A stretch of 64,000 nt of DNA from Asparagopsis taxiformis. Its lineage: Eukaryota; Rhodophyta; Florideophyceae; Bonnemaisoniales; Bonnemaisoniaceae. The notes beneath the pieces are model-generated. The model saw only the letters and a program-made list of their open reading frames with translations. It was not told the DNA's origin and did not search any database. The translations under genes and the position numbers were made by a program. How positions within the stretch are numbered: the first letter of the stretch is position 1; each line of letters starts with the position of its first letter. The stretch spans positions 1 to 64,000 of the forward strand of contig JALQPE010002104.1 in NCBI GenBank assembly GCA_030407315.1. Direction: 5' to 3'. This document shows, in pieces, positions 35,160-46,348 of the stretch.

Positions 35160-36116
35160 ATGGAATCGGAAGAAGCAACCGGACGAGGTTCTGATTCCAT
35201 TTCAACTGGAGGCCCGATAGACCGAAATGCTGGGGATGAAGCATGTGGTGATTTCAAGGCATTACTACAATGGCCTGCGATGTATGGGGCTCTTCAGCTG
35301 AGTGGAACTCAAAGAATGACAAGAGCCCACTATGAAGGTACCCTGTTGGGAATGAATTTCCGCAGAGATCCAAGTGAGCACGTCCCGTCGGACTCTGTGA
35401 TGCGACAGAAGATACTACCATTCTTGAGGAAACACTGCTATGCAAAGAGCTGTGACATCTAGTTTCCGATAGACCTTCGAAAGAGCGGAGCAAGAGCTGC
35501 ACAGCATCGAGGTGCAGTAGGAACCCGTGGAACAACAGATGACAGAGACAATTGTGGAGGAATGGCGAAAGTTCGTATTGTACTCCCAAGCACATGGGCT
35601 CTGAAAGATGTCCAGACTCGACCAATCTTTAAAGCATTCCGCAGTGATGCGAACAATCGAAGCTCGGAAGGAGAAAAATCAACCGCAGAGTGCAGCATTG
35701 AAGATTCGTTCATTGCAAAGTGCAGGAGGGGTGTTTTGAGCGACCCATTCGTTCGCACAGCAGTTGTTCCCATTGACAGCGATGGGAAAAAGGGTTTGAA
35801 GCACATTTATGTACCTGATGGAACAGCAATTCGAATCCGATGTCATCCAGGAGCTCGTCAGGTTGCCGTCATCGAAAGAGCAAAAGGGTTCAGGAAGAAT
35901 GACAGAGATGGTGGGAAACCGAAGAGGAGAAGAGTGGCGGTTACGTCGTTGTGGGAACTTCATGCTAGGACCATAGTTACCTATGAGGCTCGACACGACG
36001 GTGAGCATGATTTGCATGTCGAAAAATATCTGCAGCCGCGAATGTCACATCTATTGGAATGGGAGAGGCAGCATGTGTATGACCAGCCGGGGTGGCGATC
36101 GCTAAGGGAGTTCTAG
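35160..36116 (+). pseudogene. Unrecognised gene with one in-frame TAG, cut by an LTR
   Basis: One frame runs 35160-36116 with a single stop TAG at 35460-35462; the frame is open on both sides. The first part has FKALLQWPAMYGALQ and RAHYEGTLLGMNFR, then a PSDSVMRQKILPFLRKHC segment. The second has RIVLPSTWALKDV, HIYVPDGTAIRIRCHPG, then a C-terminal end LLEWERQHVYDQPGWRSLREF. It ends where GC-rich LTR sequence begins (about 36120). The style suggests the N-terminal half of another transposase-like protein, but I cannot name it. Confidence 0.5.
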
Positions 36117-36119
36117 AAT

Positions 36120-36876
36120 TGCAGCCGTGTCAGGGCGAGGTGAACCGTAACGCGCTGGTTGAACTTGCGTTCGCGCGTCGCTCGGTCGCGCTGGCGAACG
36201 GGTGGTACAACGGCGGAACGCGTAGGGAACGATCGCAACACGGGATTCGCGGGCCGGCGCAAGCCGTGATCTCAGGGTGAGATCACCGAGTAAACTCGAG
36301 CACAACGCGATCCACACAGGGGTCGTAAATCCCTGGCCTAGTGGCGTGCGACGCAACGCGCGCTATCGCGGTGCGACGCGGTTCGACGATCGGTCTATGC
36401 GCAGCGCGCACGCGAACGTCGGCGATCGTGAGCAACCCGCACGCAACGTTTCAACGCAATCGGTCCTCGCGATTCGCTAAACGCTTAACTCGTAGCTGCG
36501 AAGATGCTGACTGTTTATTGGTAAGGTGCGAAGCTAAACGACCATTAATAGCTAACTACTAAAGGACAGACTGTCCTTCCGTGGCCGGCCGGCGGCCGCT
36601 CGCTCGCACGCAAAAAGGGAAATATTTGGGAAAAAGACTTTCGTCATAAAAAACCCAAAAAGGGGAAATAAAGGGAAATTCGCAAAAGGCGCTACACGTG
36701 GCGCCAAGCTCGCAGGTTCGTTCGCGCGCACGCGCTCGCTCAGGCGCGCCGTGACACGTAATCGGATCGCTACGCGTACGCTCGCTTACTAACTAACTAA
36801 TTCGCGGATGCATGCGGACTCAGCCAGACGCAGTCGTTAAGAGCGCGCGCGCGTCGACCGAATAAATTGTACCACA
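36120..36876 (-). repeat. Probable 3' LTR of the outer chromovirus
   Basis: Its inner edge is set by the polypurine tract (complement of CTCCCCCCGAC, 36877-36887) next to TGTGGTACA on the minus strand. The outer edge near TGCAGCCGTG at 36120 is set by the switch to GC-rich DNA and a terminal TG. No second copy is in the window, so both edges are provisional. Confidence 0.6.
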
Positions 36877-37065
36877 CTCCCCCCGACTAACTCCACAGCG
36901 CGTCCTCGCGCGTCATCCTCTCACGCATACCTTCCGCTGCTTCTTCTCGCGTCTGTTTTTCTCTTTCCTCGTTCTTCTCTCTCTCTGTCACTTTCCTTCC
37001 TCTTTCGTTCTCTCTCTTCTACTCGCGTTCTCCGTTTTGCCAACGTCGCCCGCTCTTCCGTCGCG

Positions 37066-37854
37066 ATGGCGCACGACGACGAATCTCTTCCTGGGTGGCT
37101 CCGTGCCGGCGTCGCTCCTGGCGACGAAATGACGACGCCCACTCGCACGCCGACTGCCGCTCCGCGCTTCGCAACTCCTTTGCCGGCGAGTCCTGAGAGC
37201 CCGTTCTATCTTCCCTTAGCCCAGGCATCGTCCATCAATGCGCCTGTTCCGGTGGTTGCGAGCGGTCCCGATGCGAACAGCGTCGATGCGTCACCGAACG
37301 TCGTCGAGACCGTGGACGTCACGGGTACGCCGGCGTCGGTGACTGGCGGTCATTCTTCTATCGGCGTTCCTCTCCGCTCCATACCCGCTCCTTCCTCCGT
37401 ATCCCTTCCGTCGGCCGCGCAAAACGCTCCCATCCCGACGCCGCGCGCTCGTTACGAAGATCCGTCCGCGTTTCGCTTTCTGCCGCGTACGCTACCAACG
37501 TGGTCGGAGCTAAGTCGGCTGCAGTATTATCCGCGCCGCTTTCAATGGGACCGCATCGCCGACGTTAATCGCTACGCTGTCCTGCCCGGTCATCGCAACG
37601 CGCAAACGGTATGGGACGCGCGACGTGAATCGGCGTTGTGCGATTTGGCCGTACCCGCGAACCTGCCATGCGACGCCTATTTCCTCGAAGACGCTGCTGA
37701 CGAACGGCTCGTGCGCCACTTGGCGAGGCTCCGTACAATGCGTCGTGACGAATTCGCGCATCTCGATCCGTGGGCGGCAGCGCCAAGCGCTGGCTTCTTG
37801 TTAGACGGGGGCGTTCCGTGGAACGACGTGGAACACGAGGGGGCAACGAGCTAA
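37066..37854 (+). CDS. Antisense ORF of the outer chromovirus, first part
   Basis: 262 codons beginning MAHDDESLPGWLRAGV. A Pro/Ser/Thr/Ala-rich leader is followed by a folded-looking part (FRFLPRTLPTWSEL, ANLPCDAYFLEDAADERLV). It ends at TAA 37852-37854, but the same frame reopens at once and continues at 37876. Its layout parallels residues ~300-450 of the inner element's antisense protein (VPHTLLCDRTFLLHPGDAL against VPANLPCDAYFLEDAADER). Confidence 0.6.
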   Translation: MAHDDESLPGWLRAGVAPGDEMTTPTRTPTAAPRFATPLPASPESPFYLPLAQASSINAPVPVVASGPDANSVDASPNVVETVDVTGTPASVTGGHSSIGVPLRSIPAPSSVSLPSAAQNAPIPTPRARYEDPSAFRFLPRTLPTWSELSRLQYYPRRFQWDRIADVNRYAVLPGHRNAQTVWDARRESALCDLAVPANLPCDAYFLEDAADERLVRHLARLRTMRRDEFAHLDPWAAAPSAGFLLDGGVPWNDVEHEGATS

Positions 37855-37875
37855 CCTTGGTTTCTCGACGCGAGT

Positions 37876-38879
37876 ATGCGCCCCGAGGCGCGCCGCGAAT
37901 TACGCTTGCGTCGCACGTCCGGATACTTCGTCACGCACCGCGACGTTGAGTTCCGTGAATTCCCTGAAGATCGCATCGGCGCTTTCTTCCCTCGTTACGA
38001 CGCGCGCGACTGGCCTGAAGCACCCGAATCACTGTCGGTCCCTTTGCCTTGCGTCTTCCATTACGCGCCTTCTGTCCTCCTTGGTCTTAATGTACCCGTC
38101 GAAACGCGCTCGTACTTCTGGGCCGTTGCTTTAAGCGAATGGGTCGTGATGATAGCCTGCGCGTGGCTCCATATCGCCTACGTCGAGCGCCGCATAGTGC
38201 GTTTAAGCGATAAACTTATCGCTGGGATCGAGCGCGTCGGCGCGTCGGCGGTCGTGCGCGGCGGTTCGTATTCTACGGCACACTTGGAAAGTCTTCTATC
38301 GGAACATCGCGCTTGCGCATGGGACGAAACGCCCGTCTTCGACGTCGCGCCGGGTATCGATTTCAACGAAGGCGGCCAATGGTTGCCGTGGAACGCGGAA
38401 CGCCGCAGTGTGGACTGGGCGCACGGCTCGCTCGGTGTCCATCGCCACACAGAGATTCCGCATCTTCTGTTAAAATCGCCGCGAAACCCGTCGCGCAGCG
38501 CGTTCGCGCATCTAGAAGCCCATGACGTCGTGACCGTGGAGGCCGTATTGTCCGCGTTATCAACCAACGAGCTACACGTGATGCGTGCGACCAACTCGCG
38601 CGAGTACGCGCAATACCTCGGCATGGCGGCGTTGCTTGCCGTAGAGCGTCGTCGCTTTCGAGACGGTCGGTATTCGCTATTTTCGGAGGCACCTCGAGCT
38701 CCGATCGACGTTACTCAGCTTGACGCAGCGCTGCGGGCGGAGTATGTCAAGGTATACAACGAACTGCAGGAACTGAAGAAGGCCACTCAGGGTCAAAGTA
38801 CTGCGGGTGCGTCGGGCGAAGCGAGTGCTAGTGGAGCCGCGGCGGGTGCTTCAGCCAACGCAGTTTCGGCCGTGGTTGA
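37876..38879 (+). CDS. Antisense ORF of the outer chromovirus, middle part
   Basis: Same frame as 37066-37854 after one TAA. MRPEARRELRLRRTSGYF, then a hydrophobic helix (WVVMIACAWLHIAYVERR) and an Ala/Gly/Ser-rich linker. The frame runs on into the inner LTR to 39072 only by chance. Real coding stops at 38879, where GTTGA is duplicated, and resumes at 57393 in the same frame. Confidence 0.6.
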
Positions 38880-39537
38880 TGTAGTAGGTAGAAAATCCGC
38901 AAAGCGGCAAAACCACCCTACAGGTGTCCCGAGCTTCGGTAGCGTGGTAGAGCAAGCGAATCTTGCGTCAACCGCCAATGGCGTGTATACCACGAAAGGT
39001 CTTCCGGTAATGCCGGGTGAAGGTTGGGGGTGCTCACGCACGAAGTGCGTATTGATGGAGCGAAAGACGTAACCCGTCGAGCTGTATAGCTAAAGCTAAT
39101 TCGTCCTGGAAGGATGGAATAGAGCAATGCAAACACTGTTCAGTGGAGTCGTAAATTCCACGTGAGTTTACGTTACCTCTAAAGGTTAAGCACTCTGGCT
39201 AATCCAGAGGCGTTTTATACTAGTCTAAGTTACTGTAAACAGTTAGGGTAGGTAGACAGTTAGGAATAAATATCCTTATGTGCACCAATCAGATCCCTGA
39301 TTATGGCGACTGCGGAAGCCCGCGAGATCACCAACTGTTAGTGTTACAGTGTAAAGTTAGCTGAGTCAGCTTAGTTAAAATTTGCCCCTTGTGGGGTCTT
39401 TAATTGTCCCAGTGGGTCCATTCCCTTGACTTGGGCGAGATACAGCGAGGCTGTTTCTATTGGTCAGTCCCGACCCGGGGTCATCCAATAGGATGTTGAC
39501 ACGACCCCACCAGGGCAGACCACCGCGTGGTATGACA
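38880..39537 (-). repeat. 3' LTR of the inner chromovirus
   Basis: 658 bp, TGTAGTAGGTAG...GGTATGACA on the plus strand. It differs from the right LTR by one G in a G-run near 39026 and an occasional substitution. Confidence 0.95.
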
Positions 39538-40013
39538 TCGCCCCCTCCTAAGCCAATTGTCGTCCCGACAATTCCAAAAATCTACTGATTTTAAATTCCC
39601 AAATTATTTCCACCGCCGTGGTCGGCCAACCGGATAAAAATTTTGACCGCCAAAATTTGGCTGATATTTACCCGTGCACACGGTTCCACTCCCGAGCGTC
39701 GCTCATCATCTGAGTAACGACCTTTCAGGTTTGCGTCCTTTCACCGGCCTTGCCGTGTTGTCCAACCTTGTTCTCCCTCCGGTCCTGCCGGTTTGCGAAG
39801 CGATCTCGCCTGGCGATTCAAGTCTTGTGCCTCGCTGAGGTTTGCGCGCGTGATACGCGATTTTTCTTGCGTTAAGGGTAATACCCGCCTTGCGTTCTTC
39901 CGCGGCGTCCCTTCGGGATTCAAGCAAGACCTCACGCCTGTGGCGACCGTACGACTTGTCTGTTGCGTTGCTTCTGACTCCAGTGGAGTATTTAAGAACT
40001 GCTGTTACTCAGC
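39538..40013. other. Polypurine tract and upstream region of the antisense ORF
   Basis: It starts with the complement of the polypurine tract (TCGCCCCCTCCTAAGCC). The remainder should carry whatever promoter drives the plus-strand ORF at 40014. No site is assigned. Confidence 0.6.
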
Positions 40014-43000
40014 ATGGTCGATCGCATTAACAGCCCGACAGGCAACATGCCCACACGTTCTACGCGGGCGGCCTCCCGCCGTCAAACCACCCGCCATCAG
40101 GCGTCGCGCGCACCTTCGACTCCAACCCCGGCGACGCCGACAACTAACCCTTCCGCTACCGCTGCTGGCGTTCCAGCTTCTTCTTCTCAACCACCGGATT
40201 CCGGTTCGCAGGCTAAACCCTCTACAGGGACTGGTCAAGAACAGGCGAAGACACCTTCGGCCGCTCACCATCCGCCGAGTCCCTCACCTGAGGTTACGCC
40301 TCGTAAAGACAATCCCGGTAAACCGGTTGTGCTGCCTTCGGTAGTTCCGCCCCCAAGCGACCCTCAGCCTGAGGTAGAAGAAGTTGAAGTTCAACGGGAT
40401 ACCCCGCGTTCACCGCCATCGGACAAGCAAGGGACTCCCCAGCCTTCGCGCCGCACGCCGGAACCGGCAGAAATTATCGTTGACGCTGCTGCGGCTTCGC
40501 AGCCCAGTTCGACCCCCGCGACTTCTGCCGTTCCTGCCGTCACAGGCCGTTCCATCGTTCCCCGTCCATCGGAGTATCCGGATCCTTATGCGAACCCTCG
40601 CTCGTCCACACGGAATCCCGTTACGGCTGAACCGGTTAAGTCCAAGAATCCTTACGAGGACTTATACAGCCGTAATCGGCAATTCATCATCGATGCGCGA
40701 AACCGCAAGGCGGCCGAAGAAGCGGGTCGCGGGCTGGTTGCCAGCAATTCGACGCGAGCCGCGTATGGGTCCGGTGGATATGAGACGGTGCAACCGCAAG
40801 GAAGACAAGGTCAGTTAGTAGATCCGTACCAAAAACCAGCTCCTGCTGTTACGGCTGCGCCGACTTATTCATCGCCCAAGCGGGTTCCGGCTCCTTCCGC
40901 CGATTGGCGTCGCGAAGGCGAATTTTATCCTTCGAATGCTTCGGAGCTCATGGTCTTTGACTCACATGAGTTGCCTTTTTCAAGGTATTTGAGAGCTTCG
41001 TGGGAGTATTACCCCTTTGCGCGCCTGCCCCTACGGGAGTTTTTAAGCGAGGACGTTACCGACTTACGTCGAGACCTCCGTCTCATGGCAGGTGTTAAAC
41101 ACCGTGATACCCATGCGCTGCATAACAGCTGGTCGGCTTATGCCCAATTGCCATCGTGTCGGCCGATGCGACATTTCCGTGTACCACACACGTTGCTGTG
41201 CGACCGCACCTTTCTTCTCCACCCAGGCGATGCCTTGTACGTTGAGCGGATGAACCGTCGATTGTTCGAGTCACACTCGGATCAAGGGAGCGTCCCCGAC
41301 TTACCTATCGTTAGGTCAAGATGGTTTGCGTATCCGCCCCGCCCGGATACCGGTATGTTGGAACATCACATGCGTGTACACGCGCGTCACCTAACCCGGA
41401 CTACCGGTTTGCAAGTGTCGTCACTTGACTACCGAGTGTTCGGTTACCGAGCTAATCGGAGCATAGACCATCGCACTGCGAACTTGGTGGTACCTACAGC
41501 AGAGCTGAATTCGACGTTGGAAGATTCCCGATGGGAAGGCGAGAACTCACCGCCCTTGGGTTTGCCCATTGGGGATACACCAGCGATGCTGTATTTCCAC
41601 AGTGTGGTCGAGGCGGATCCCCGTCCTTGGGTGAAGCCTCGGTTTTTGGACTATGTCCTATTAGAGCGAGAGCTCATGATTGGTTTGGAATTGGCTCGTC
41701 TCGTAGAGACTAGAGGGTTCCTCCCGGTATTGGCCAAACACTTGGCAGAGTCGGCTATCACGACGTGGAAGACATTCCATGAGATGCCGTTATCACCGGT
41801 TGTACCGAAGACGCGTAGCGTAGATGTGAAGGTTATCATCGACCTCCTCGAGGCTTCTTACAAGACCACCGATGGTATAGAGGAGATTGCTTGTACAATC
41901 GAAGGCGTTGCGCCCGAGAAGATCTTCCTTTACTCGCATCCGAGTTTGCCCTTCAAACCGGCGAAGGCCGCGGCGTATACTACCCGGGACGGGACTGTGG
42001 TTGAGACTCCTCCGTTTCGTCGGGACGGTGAATTTGCCGAGGACGGCTATCTTACGGTCGACCCGCCAAGTTACTCCGACGGAGATTTGGAGGACTACAT
42101 GTACAAACCCGAACGGGAGATGCACGTTCCACGCCCTGGGCGTCCGACACCTGCTGGTCATTATCGTCCAGCCGATTCCGGCGTCTCTCCTCATCCAACT
42201 GCTCCCGTAGAGCCAGCTTCTTACGAAGCGATGGAACCCCCGGCAGTTGTCCCTCCACCAGCCCCACTGGATCTTTCTCGCTCTACCCGTCCGGGTCTTC
42301 CGGCTTCTACGGCAGCGCTGTTTCTGTCACCCGACCGTCAATCCGGTCAGTCACTCGAGGATGACGGTACGGTCGGTCGTGCTACCGCCCGCGCGGATGT
42401 TCTTGGATCCAGTTTGTCTGCGGCGCAGTTATTATCGGTTACGAATGTGCGCCAATTGGCGGATAGTCTTGGTGATGGCCAACTTTCGTCGGTGTTTCAT
42501 CCACGGGATGACGGTTACCCCGTTCGCAATGCGTTGGATACTTTGGCGTTAACGTGTGTCACGTTGGGTACTCGGTACAAGGAAAGTCGCGAGCGACGGG
42601 ATGCTGCAGTAACGCGCTATCGTGCAGAGCGTACAGGTCGCCGCTTAGCGGAAGAGAAGGTGTCAAAATTGGAAAAGGACTTAACTGCGAGGCAGAAGAC
42701 GTTCGATGAACTAGTGACAAGAGTCCGAGAGCTTGAGGAAGAATTGCGCTTAGCGCGTAGGCGCATACCGCATGAGCGGGGTAGGGATACAACACACGCC
42801 CTGGAGACTCCAGCTAGTGTTCAACCTCGAGGAGGGATATCCGGTCGTCGTCGGGATCGTTCTCCCGCTGAGCGCGACGATGGTCGAAATGTCCGCCCCC
42901 GGCGCGCTTCTCCAGTTAACACGACTCCGCCGTTGCTTCAGCGCATCGAATCACGGGATCCCGTGAGGGGGGAGTCTCCGGATATGTCCGATGAGGTGGT

Positions 43001-43217
43001 CACTAATTCTCCGACGGTATCGGTTCCTTCAGTCCCTGCTGTGCCTCATCATCGCCCACCGGCTCGCTTAACCACTTCCCGTCGGGATGCTGGACGCATT
43101 CGTCCTCGCGACACTCGTCGTTCTACGGCTCAACATCCGACCAACCGGTCATTGAGGCCAACCTCTTCCTACCCTTCGCATCAGCGCCCCCGTCCCTCCG
43201 ACAACTTCCGACGTTAG
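40014..43217 (+). CDS. Large antisense protein of the inner chromovirus
   Basis: An intact 1067-residue frame opposite to pol. A Pro/Ser/Thr-rich low-complexity start covers about the first 200 residues. The folded centre includes HELPFSRYLRASWEYYPFARL, HTLLCDRTFLLHPGDALYVE and LDYVLLERELMIGLELARLVETRG. A Pro-rich linker and a heptad coiled coil (EKVSKLEKDLTARQKTFDELV, RVRELEEELRLARR) follow, then an Arg-rich tail. The outer chromovirus has a protein of the same order in the same place, so it is kept as a protein. I recognise no family. It may be a structural or Gag-like partner; antisense ORFs beside pol are known in some plant Ty3 elements. Confidence 0.75.
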   Translation: MVDRINSPTGNMPTRSTRAASRRQTTRHQASRAPSTPTPATPTTNPSATAAGVPASSSQPPDSGSQAKPSTGTGQEQAKTPSAAHHPPSPSPEVTPRKDNPGKPVVLPSVVPPPSDPQPEVEEVEVQRDTPRSPPSDKQGTPQPSRRTPEPAEIIVDAAAASQPSSTPATSAVPAVTGRSIVPRPSEYPDPYANPRSSTRNPVTAEPVKSKNPYEDLYSRNRQFIIDARNRKAAEEAGRGLVASNSTRAAYGSGGYETVQPQGRQGQLVDPYQKPAPAVTAAPTYSSPKRVPAPSADWRREGEFYPSNASELMVFDSHELPFSRYLRASWEYYPFARLPLREFLSEDVTDLRRDLRLMAGVKHRDTHALHNSWSAYAQLPSCRPMRHFRVPHTLLCDRTFLLHPGDALYVERMNRRLFESHSDQGSVPDLPIVRSRWFAYPPRPDTGMLEHHMRVHARHLTRTTGLQVSSLDYRVFGYRANRSIDHRTANLVVPTAELNSTLEDSRWEGENSPPLGLPIGDTPAMLYFHSVVEADPRPWVKPRFLDYVLLERELMIGLELARLVETRGFLPVLAKHLAESAITTWKTFHEMPLSPVVPKTRSVDVKVIIDLLEASYKTTDGIEEIACTIEGVAPEKIFLYSHPSLPFKPAKAAAYTTRDGTVVETPPFRRDGEFAEDGYLTVDPPSYSDGDLEDYMYKPEREMHVPRPGRPTPAGHYRPADSGVSPHPTAPVEPASYEAMEPPAVVPPPAPLDLSRSTRPGLPASTAALFLSPDRQSGQSLEDDGTVGRATARADVLGSSLSAAQLLSVTNVRQLADSLGDGQLSSVFHPRDDGYPVRNALDTLALTCVTLGTRYKESRERRDAAVTRYRAERTGRRLAEEKVSKLEKDLTARQKTFDELVTRVRELEEELRLARRRIPHERGRDTTHALETPASVQPRGGISGRRRDRSPAERDDGRNVRPRRASPVNTTPPLLQRIESRDPVRGESPDMSDEVVTNSPTVSVPSVPAVPHHRPPARLTTSRRDAGRIRPRDTRRSTAQHPTNRSLRPTSSYPSHQRPRPSDNFRR

Positions 43218-43548
43218 ACGTCTTACTTCCGTAACCGGGTTTACCTTCTTATACGCATTTGCGTTTCACTCTCATGTTAGATCGTTCATCCATGCGCCGT
43301 GTGCGGCTTTGTCATGTCTCCCATTAAAATTTGGAATGTTTTTGTTGTTTTTATGGAATTTTTCGTCCGCCGATTGGCTTCATATTTCTACCACTCGCGG
43401 TTTTTGTTATTTGGCCAACCCGACGGGTGCTGTTCGTGGGGTCTTACCGGCTCAACCTTGTGGTCATTAGCGGTGACGCCGCGATCACTAGCCGTTCCTA
43501 CTGACGCTCTTGCGTACAACAGCTTCGCTGTGGGGCAGCTCTGCCGTT
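43218..43548. other. Convergent gap between antisense ORF and pol
   Basis: Tail-to-tail spacer that should contain both 3' ends. No gene. The plus-strand frame across it is a shadow of pol. Confidence 0.5.
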
Positions 43549-45860
43549 CTACTTACCACGCCTTTTGGCCGTTCGTCGTTTAATCGTTTTCTTACCCGCT
43601 TGGCGGTCAACTTTCCGGAAGTACCGAGATATTTGCTCGTCTGGCACGTTGTGCCGTTGCGTCCACGTAGGGTCACGATACCCGTACCACTTCACGAGGA
43701 ACCATTCCTCCTGATCGTCGTCGACGACATAATCGATCAAGTCGTCTATGGCGAATTCCTGTTCCTCAGGTGGTCCCAGGTTGTGGGAGACAGTTCCCGG
43801 TTCGGGTATAACCTCTTGGCTCGACGAGCGTCGTCTGCTTCCGGTGTTGGCCGTGTCACCCGCAGGGTTTATCAGCTCAGCCGAAGTGGCTTCTTGGGAT
43901 ATTTCCATGCCGTGTGGTCGGCTTATTCTTGTTTGTCGACGAGAGCGACTATTCTTCTGCGGACTTGTTCCGGTTGGTGCCTTATGGGTTGATCGGCGTA
44001 GCCGGGAGAACGTCTTGTTGGCGTCTTGGGAAGCAGGTTCCTGCATTGTGTCAAGAGTTTCATCCTCGGCGAGGTCAATTTGAGTGGGCATTGGCTGTGA
44101 AGCAGCATTGTTATTACGACGTATGTCAGCCTGGGCCCCCTCCTCAAAGACGGTTCGTCTCGGACCGATACTCGGTGTGTTAGTTACGGAATTACCTTCA
44201 ACCGCGGGGCGGGATGACAAAGGCTTGGTTACAGGGTGACCTGGGGGTTGTCCGGTGTGAAGAGGTACGCGCTGCGGACCTGATGTCTCGCGACGTAGTC
44301 GTTCTTCCGCCATAGTCGGCACCGTGTTGGCGGCTTGATCGTCGGTTCTTGCCGCAGGTACGGGTGCTCCGTTAGCAGTTAACCGTGAGTGCGGTATTTC
44401 CGGTTCAGGTTGTGGCGCGTACGTCACGCGGTCGTGGCTAACTTGTTCGACAAGTCCATCACGTTCAATATGGACGGTACGCCTACCGGCTTTAGCAACC
44501 TTAAAAGGTCCTTGCGCCAGTGGCGTCAACTTGTTTCGTTCCCGTACTTCGGGGTTGTCAAGGTAAACATAGTCGCCCTCCTGGAGGAGTCGTTTGGTCT
44601 TCCGGACTCTCCGGTCAAAGTCTCGCTTATAACGCGGTTGCGTGGCTTGTAGCCGTTGACCGGACTTCTCAATCGCGTGAGCAATCCGTTGCAGGAAATC
44701 CTGTTTCAAGAAAGCGTCCGGTTTTTGCCGTGATCTCGTCGAGTGATGAAGGGAGTAAGGTGGTGGGGGTCGACTTAGGATAAGGTCAAAGGGAGTCGTC
44801 CCTGTCGTGCGATGCACGTGCGTATTATACGCGTAAGTCAACGCTGGTGCGTATACATCCCAGTCATTCTGGTTCTCATTTACGTAGTTGCGTAACATGT
44901 TCAACAACGTACGGTTATACCGTTCTACCTGACCGTTGGTCTGAGGGTGGTAGGTTGTTGTGAACAAGTTCTTTGTTCCAAGTTGCAGGCAAACAGCCTG
45001 AAAAAGTTTGGAAGCAAACTGAGGTCCATTATCGGAAAGCAACGTCCTAGGGGGACCGTACTTGAAAACCCAGTGGGTGCAAAAGGCAACAGCCACATGG
45101 TAAGCAGTGATACTGCGTAATGGTACAACCTGAGTAAGCTTCGTGAAGCGACAGGTAATTACTAAAAGGTGAAGGTTACCCTTCTTTGTTTTAGGCAACG
45201 GGCCTAATAAGTCTATAGAGACTTCTTCCAGCGGTGCTGAAGCTGGGAATAGTTTCAATGTGTTTGCGTGTCTACGCAACTTGAGGCGGTTCTTGGCGCA
45301 AGCCTGACAACGTTCAACCGTAGCGGTGATATCCGCGGCCATGGCAGGCCAATAATACGAGAGACGCATAGTCTCATACATACGGTTTTGTCCGGGGTGA
45401 CCCGCGAGTACGTCGTGATGACACATCTTCAACAGGCGGGGCCTGAGTGTTCTTGGTACCACCACTTGGTGGGAATTGTCAAGGGTGGATTTACGTCGCA
45501 AGACACCTTTGTCATCTTCGAAGAAGACAGTGTCAGACTTCTGACTTGTCAATACTTGTTGACAAAAGTCATCAGAGCGTTGCTCCTCAATCCACTCGTT
45601 GAGTGTTATCGGTTCGGAACCCTCTGTCTGAGGGTGTGTCGTTAGGACAGCTGGGTTTATTCCCGTTAGGGATTTGTCAGTGTAATTCCGCGCGATGAGC
45701 ACATCAAAGAACCAAGGGTTCATCTCTTCTGTAACAGGTACTTCCTGGGTAAGATCATACGCGAAGAGTGTGGGAATTTCGTCATCCACCGGATGTGGGT
45801 CTAACCCTTCTGTTTCAACACGCGATAACGCGTCTGGTACTTGGTGAACCCTACCGGGGC
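43549..45860 (-). CDS. Chromovirus integrase with chromodomain (pol, 3' part)
   Basis: The ATG-based frame is 43549-45789, but pol reading continues upstream to the copia insertion at 45860 (GRVHQVPDALSRVE), joining YTIVYRP at 52275. The zinc domain is HHDVLAGHPGQNRMYE...CQACAKNR (HHCC). The catalytic core is SIDLLGPLPK...LLSDNGPQFAS...YHPQTNGQVERYNRTL (D, D, E). The GPY/F-like part is LTPLAQGPFKVAKAG. The chromodomain at about residues 670-720 has VVDDDQEEWFLVKWYGYRDPTWTQ, which in chromoviruses targets integration to marked chromatin. A basic tail ends the protein. Confidence 0.9.
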
Positions 45861-46348
45861 TGTTGAAACGAATTGGTCGCTTACCGAGCGTTTACTGAAT
45901 CTGCGAGCTCACTACATAATTTGTATTCTCGCCGAGGTGCGCCGGCGGTGCTAAGGACAGCCTGTTCAAGGCTGCTCCAGACAGACTGTCACTGACAGTC
46001 TGTCCTAGCAAGCACCCGCTGCCAATCTGGTACACGTGGGCTTCTCTATCATATCATCCACACGTGTACACTTATCATAACATTTTCCCTCTGCCATGAT
46101 GGCAACCCATCTTGGCATTTCTAATTACTAATTGAAACTATGACAAACAAATTGAAACTTCAGACGCTAATATCTCCATGAAGAAAGGTCGTAGAAGCTT
46201 CGGAGAAGTTGCTACCCGACTAATTCGGGCACGCTGAACACGATGAGATAGGTTTCAGAGCGCTCAGACCACTCCTTCATAGAGAAATCGAGGGTCAAAG
46301 TTTTCTCACGTAATTGAGCCCCTCAGGGCCAATTCCAGTGCTTCAACA
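45861..46348 (-). repeat. 3' LTR of copia element 2
   Basis: 488 bp, TGTTGAAACG...GCTTCAACA on the plus strand; related to the solo LTR at 30863 and, more distantly, to element 1 LTRs. The polypurine complement CTCCCCCTCTTTG follows at 46350. Confidence 0.95.

Noticed and set aside
37876..39072. A 398-codon plus-strand ORF running into the LTR
   Set aside because: The last ~64 codons lie inside the inner chromovirus LTR (from 38880) and are chance reading; real coding resumes at 57393.
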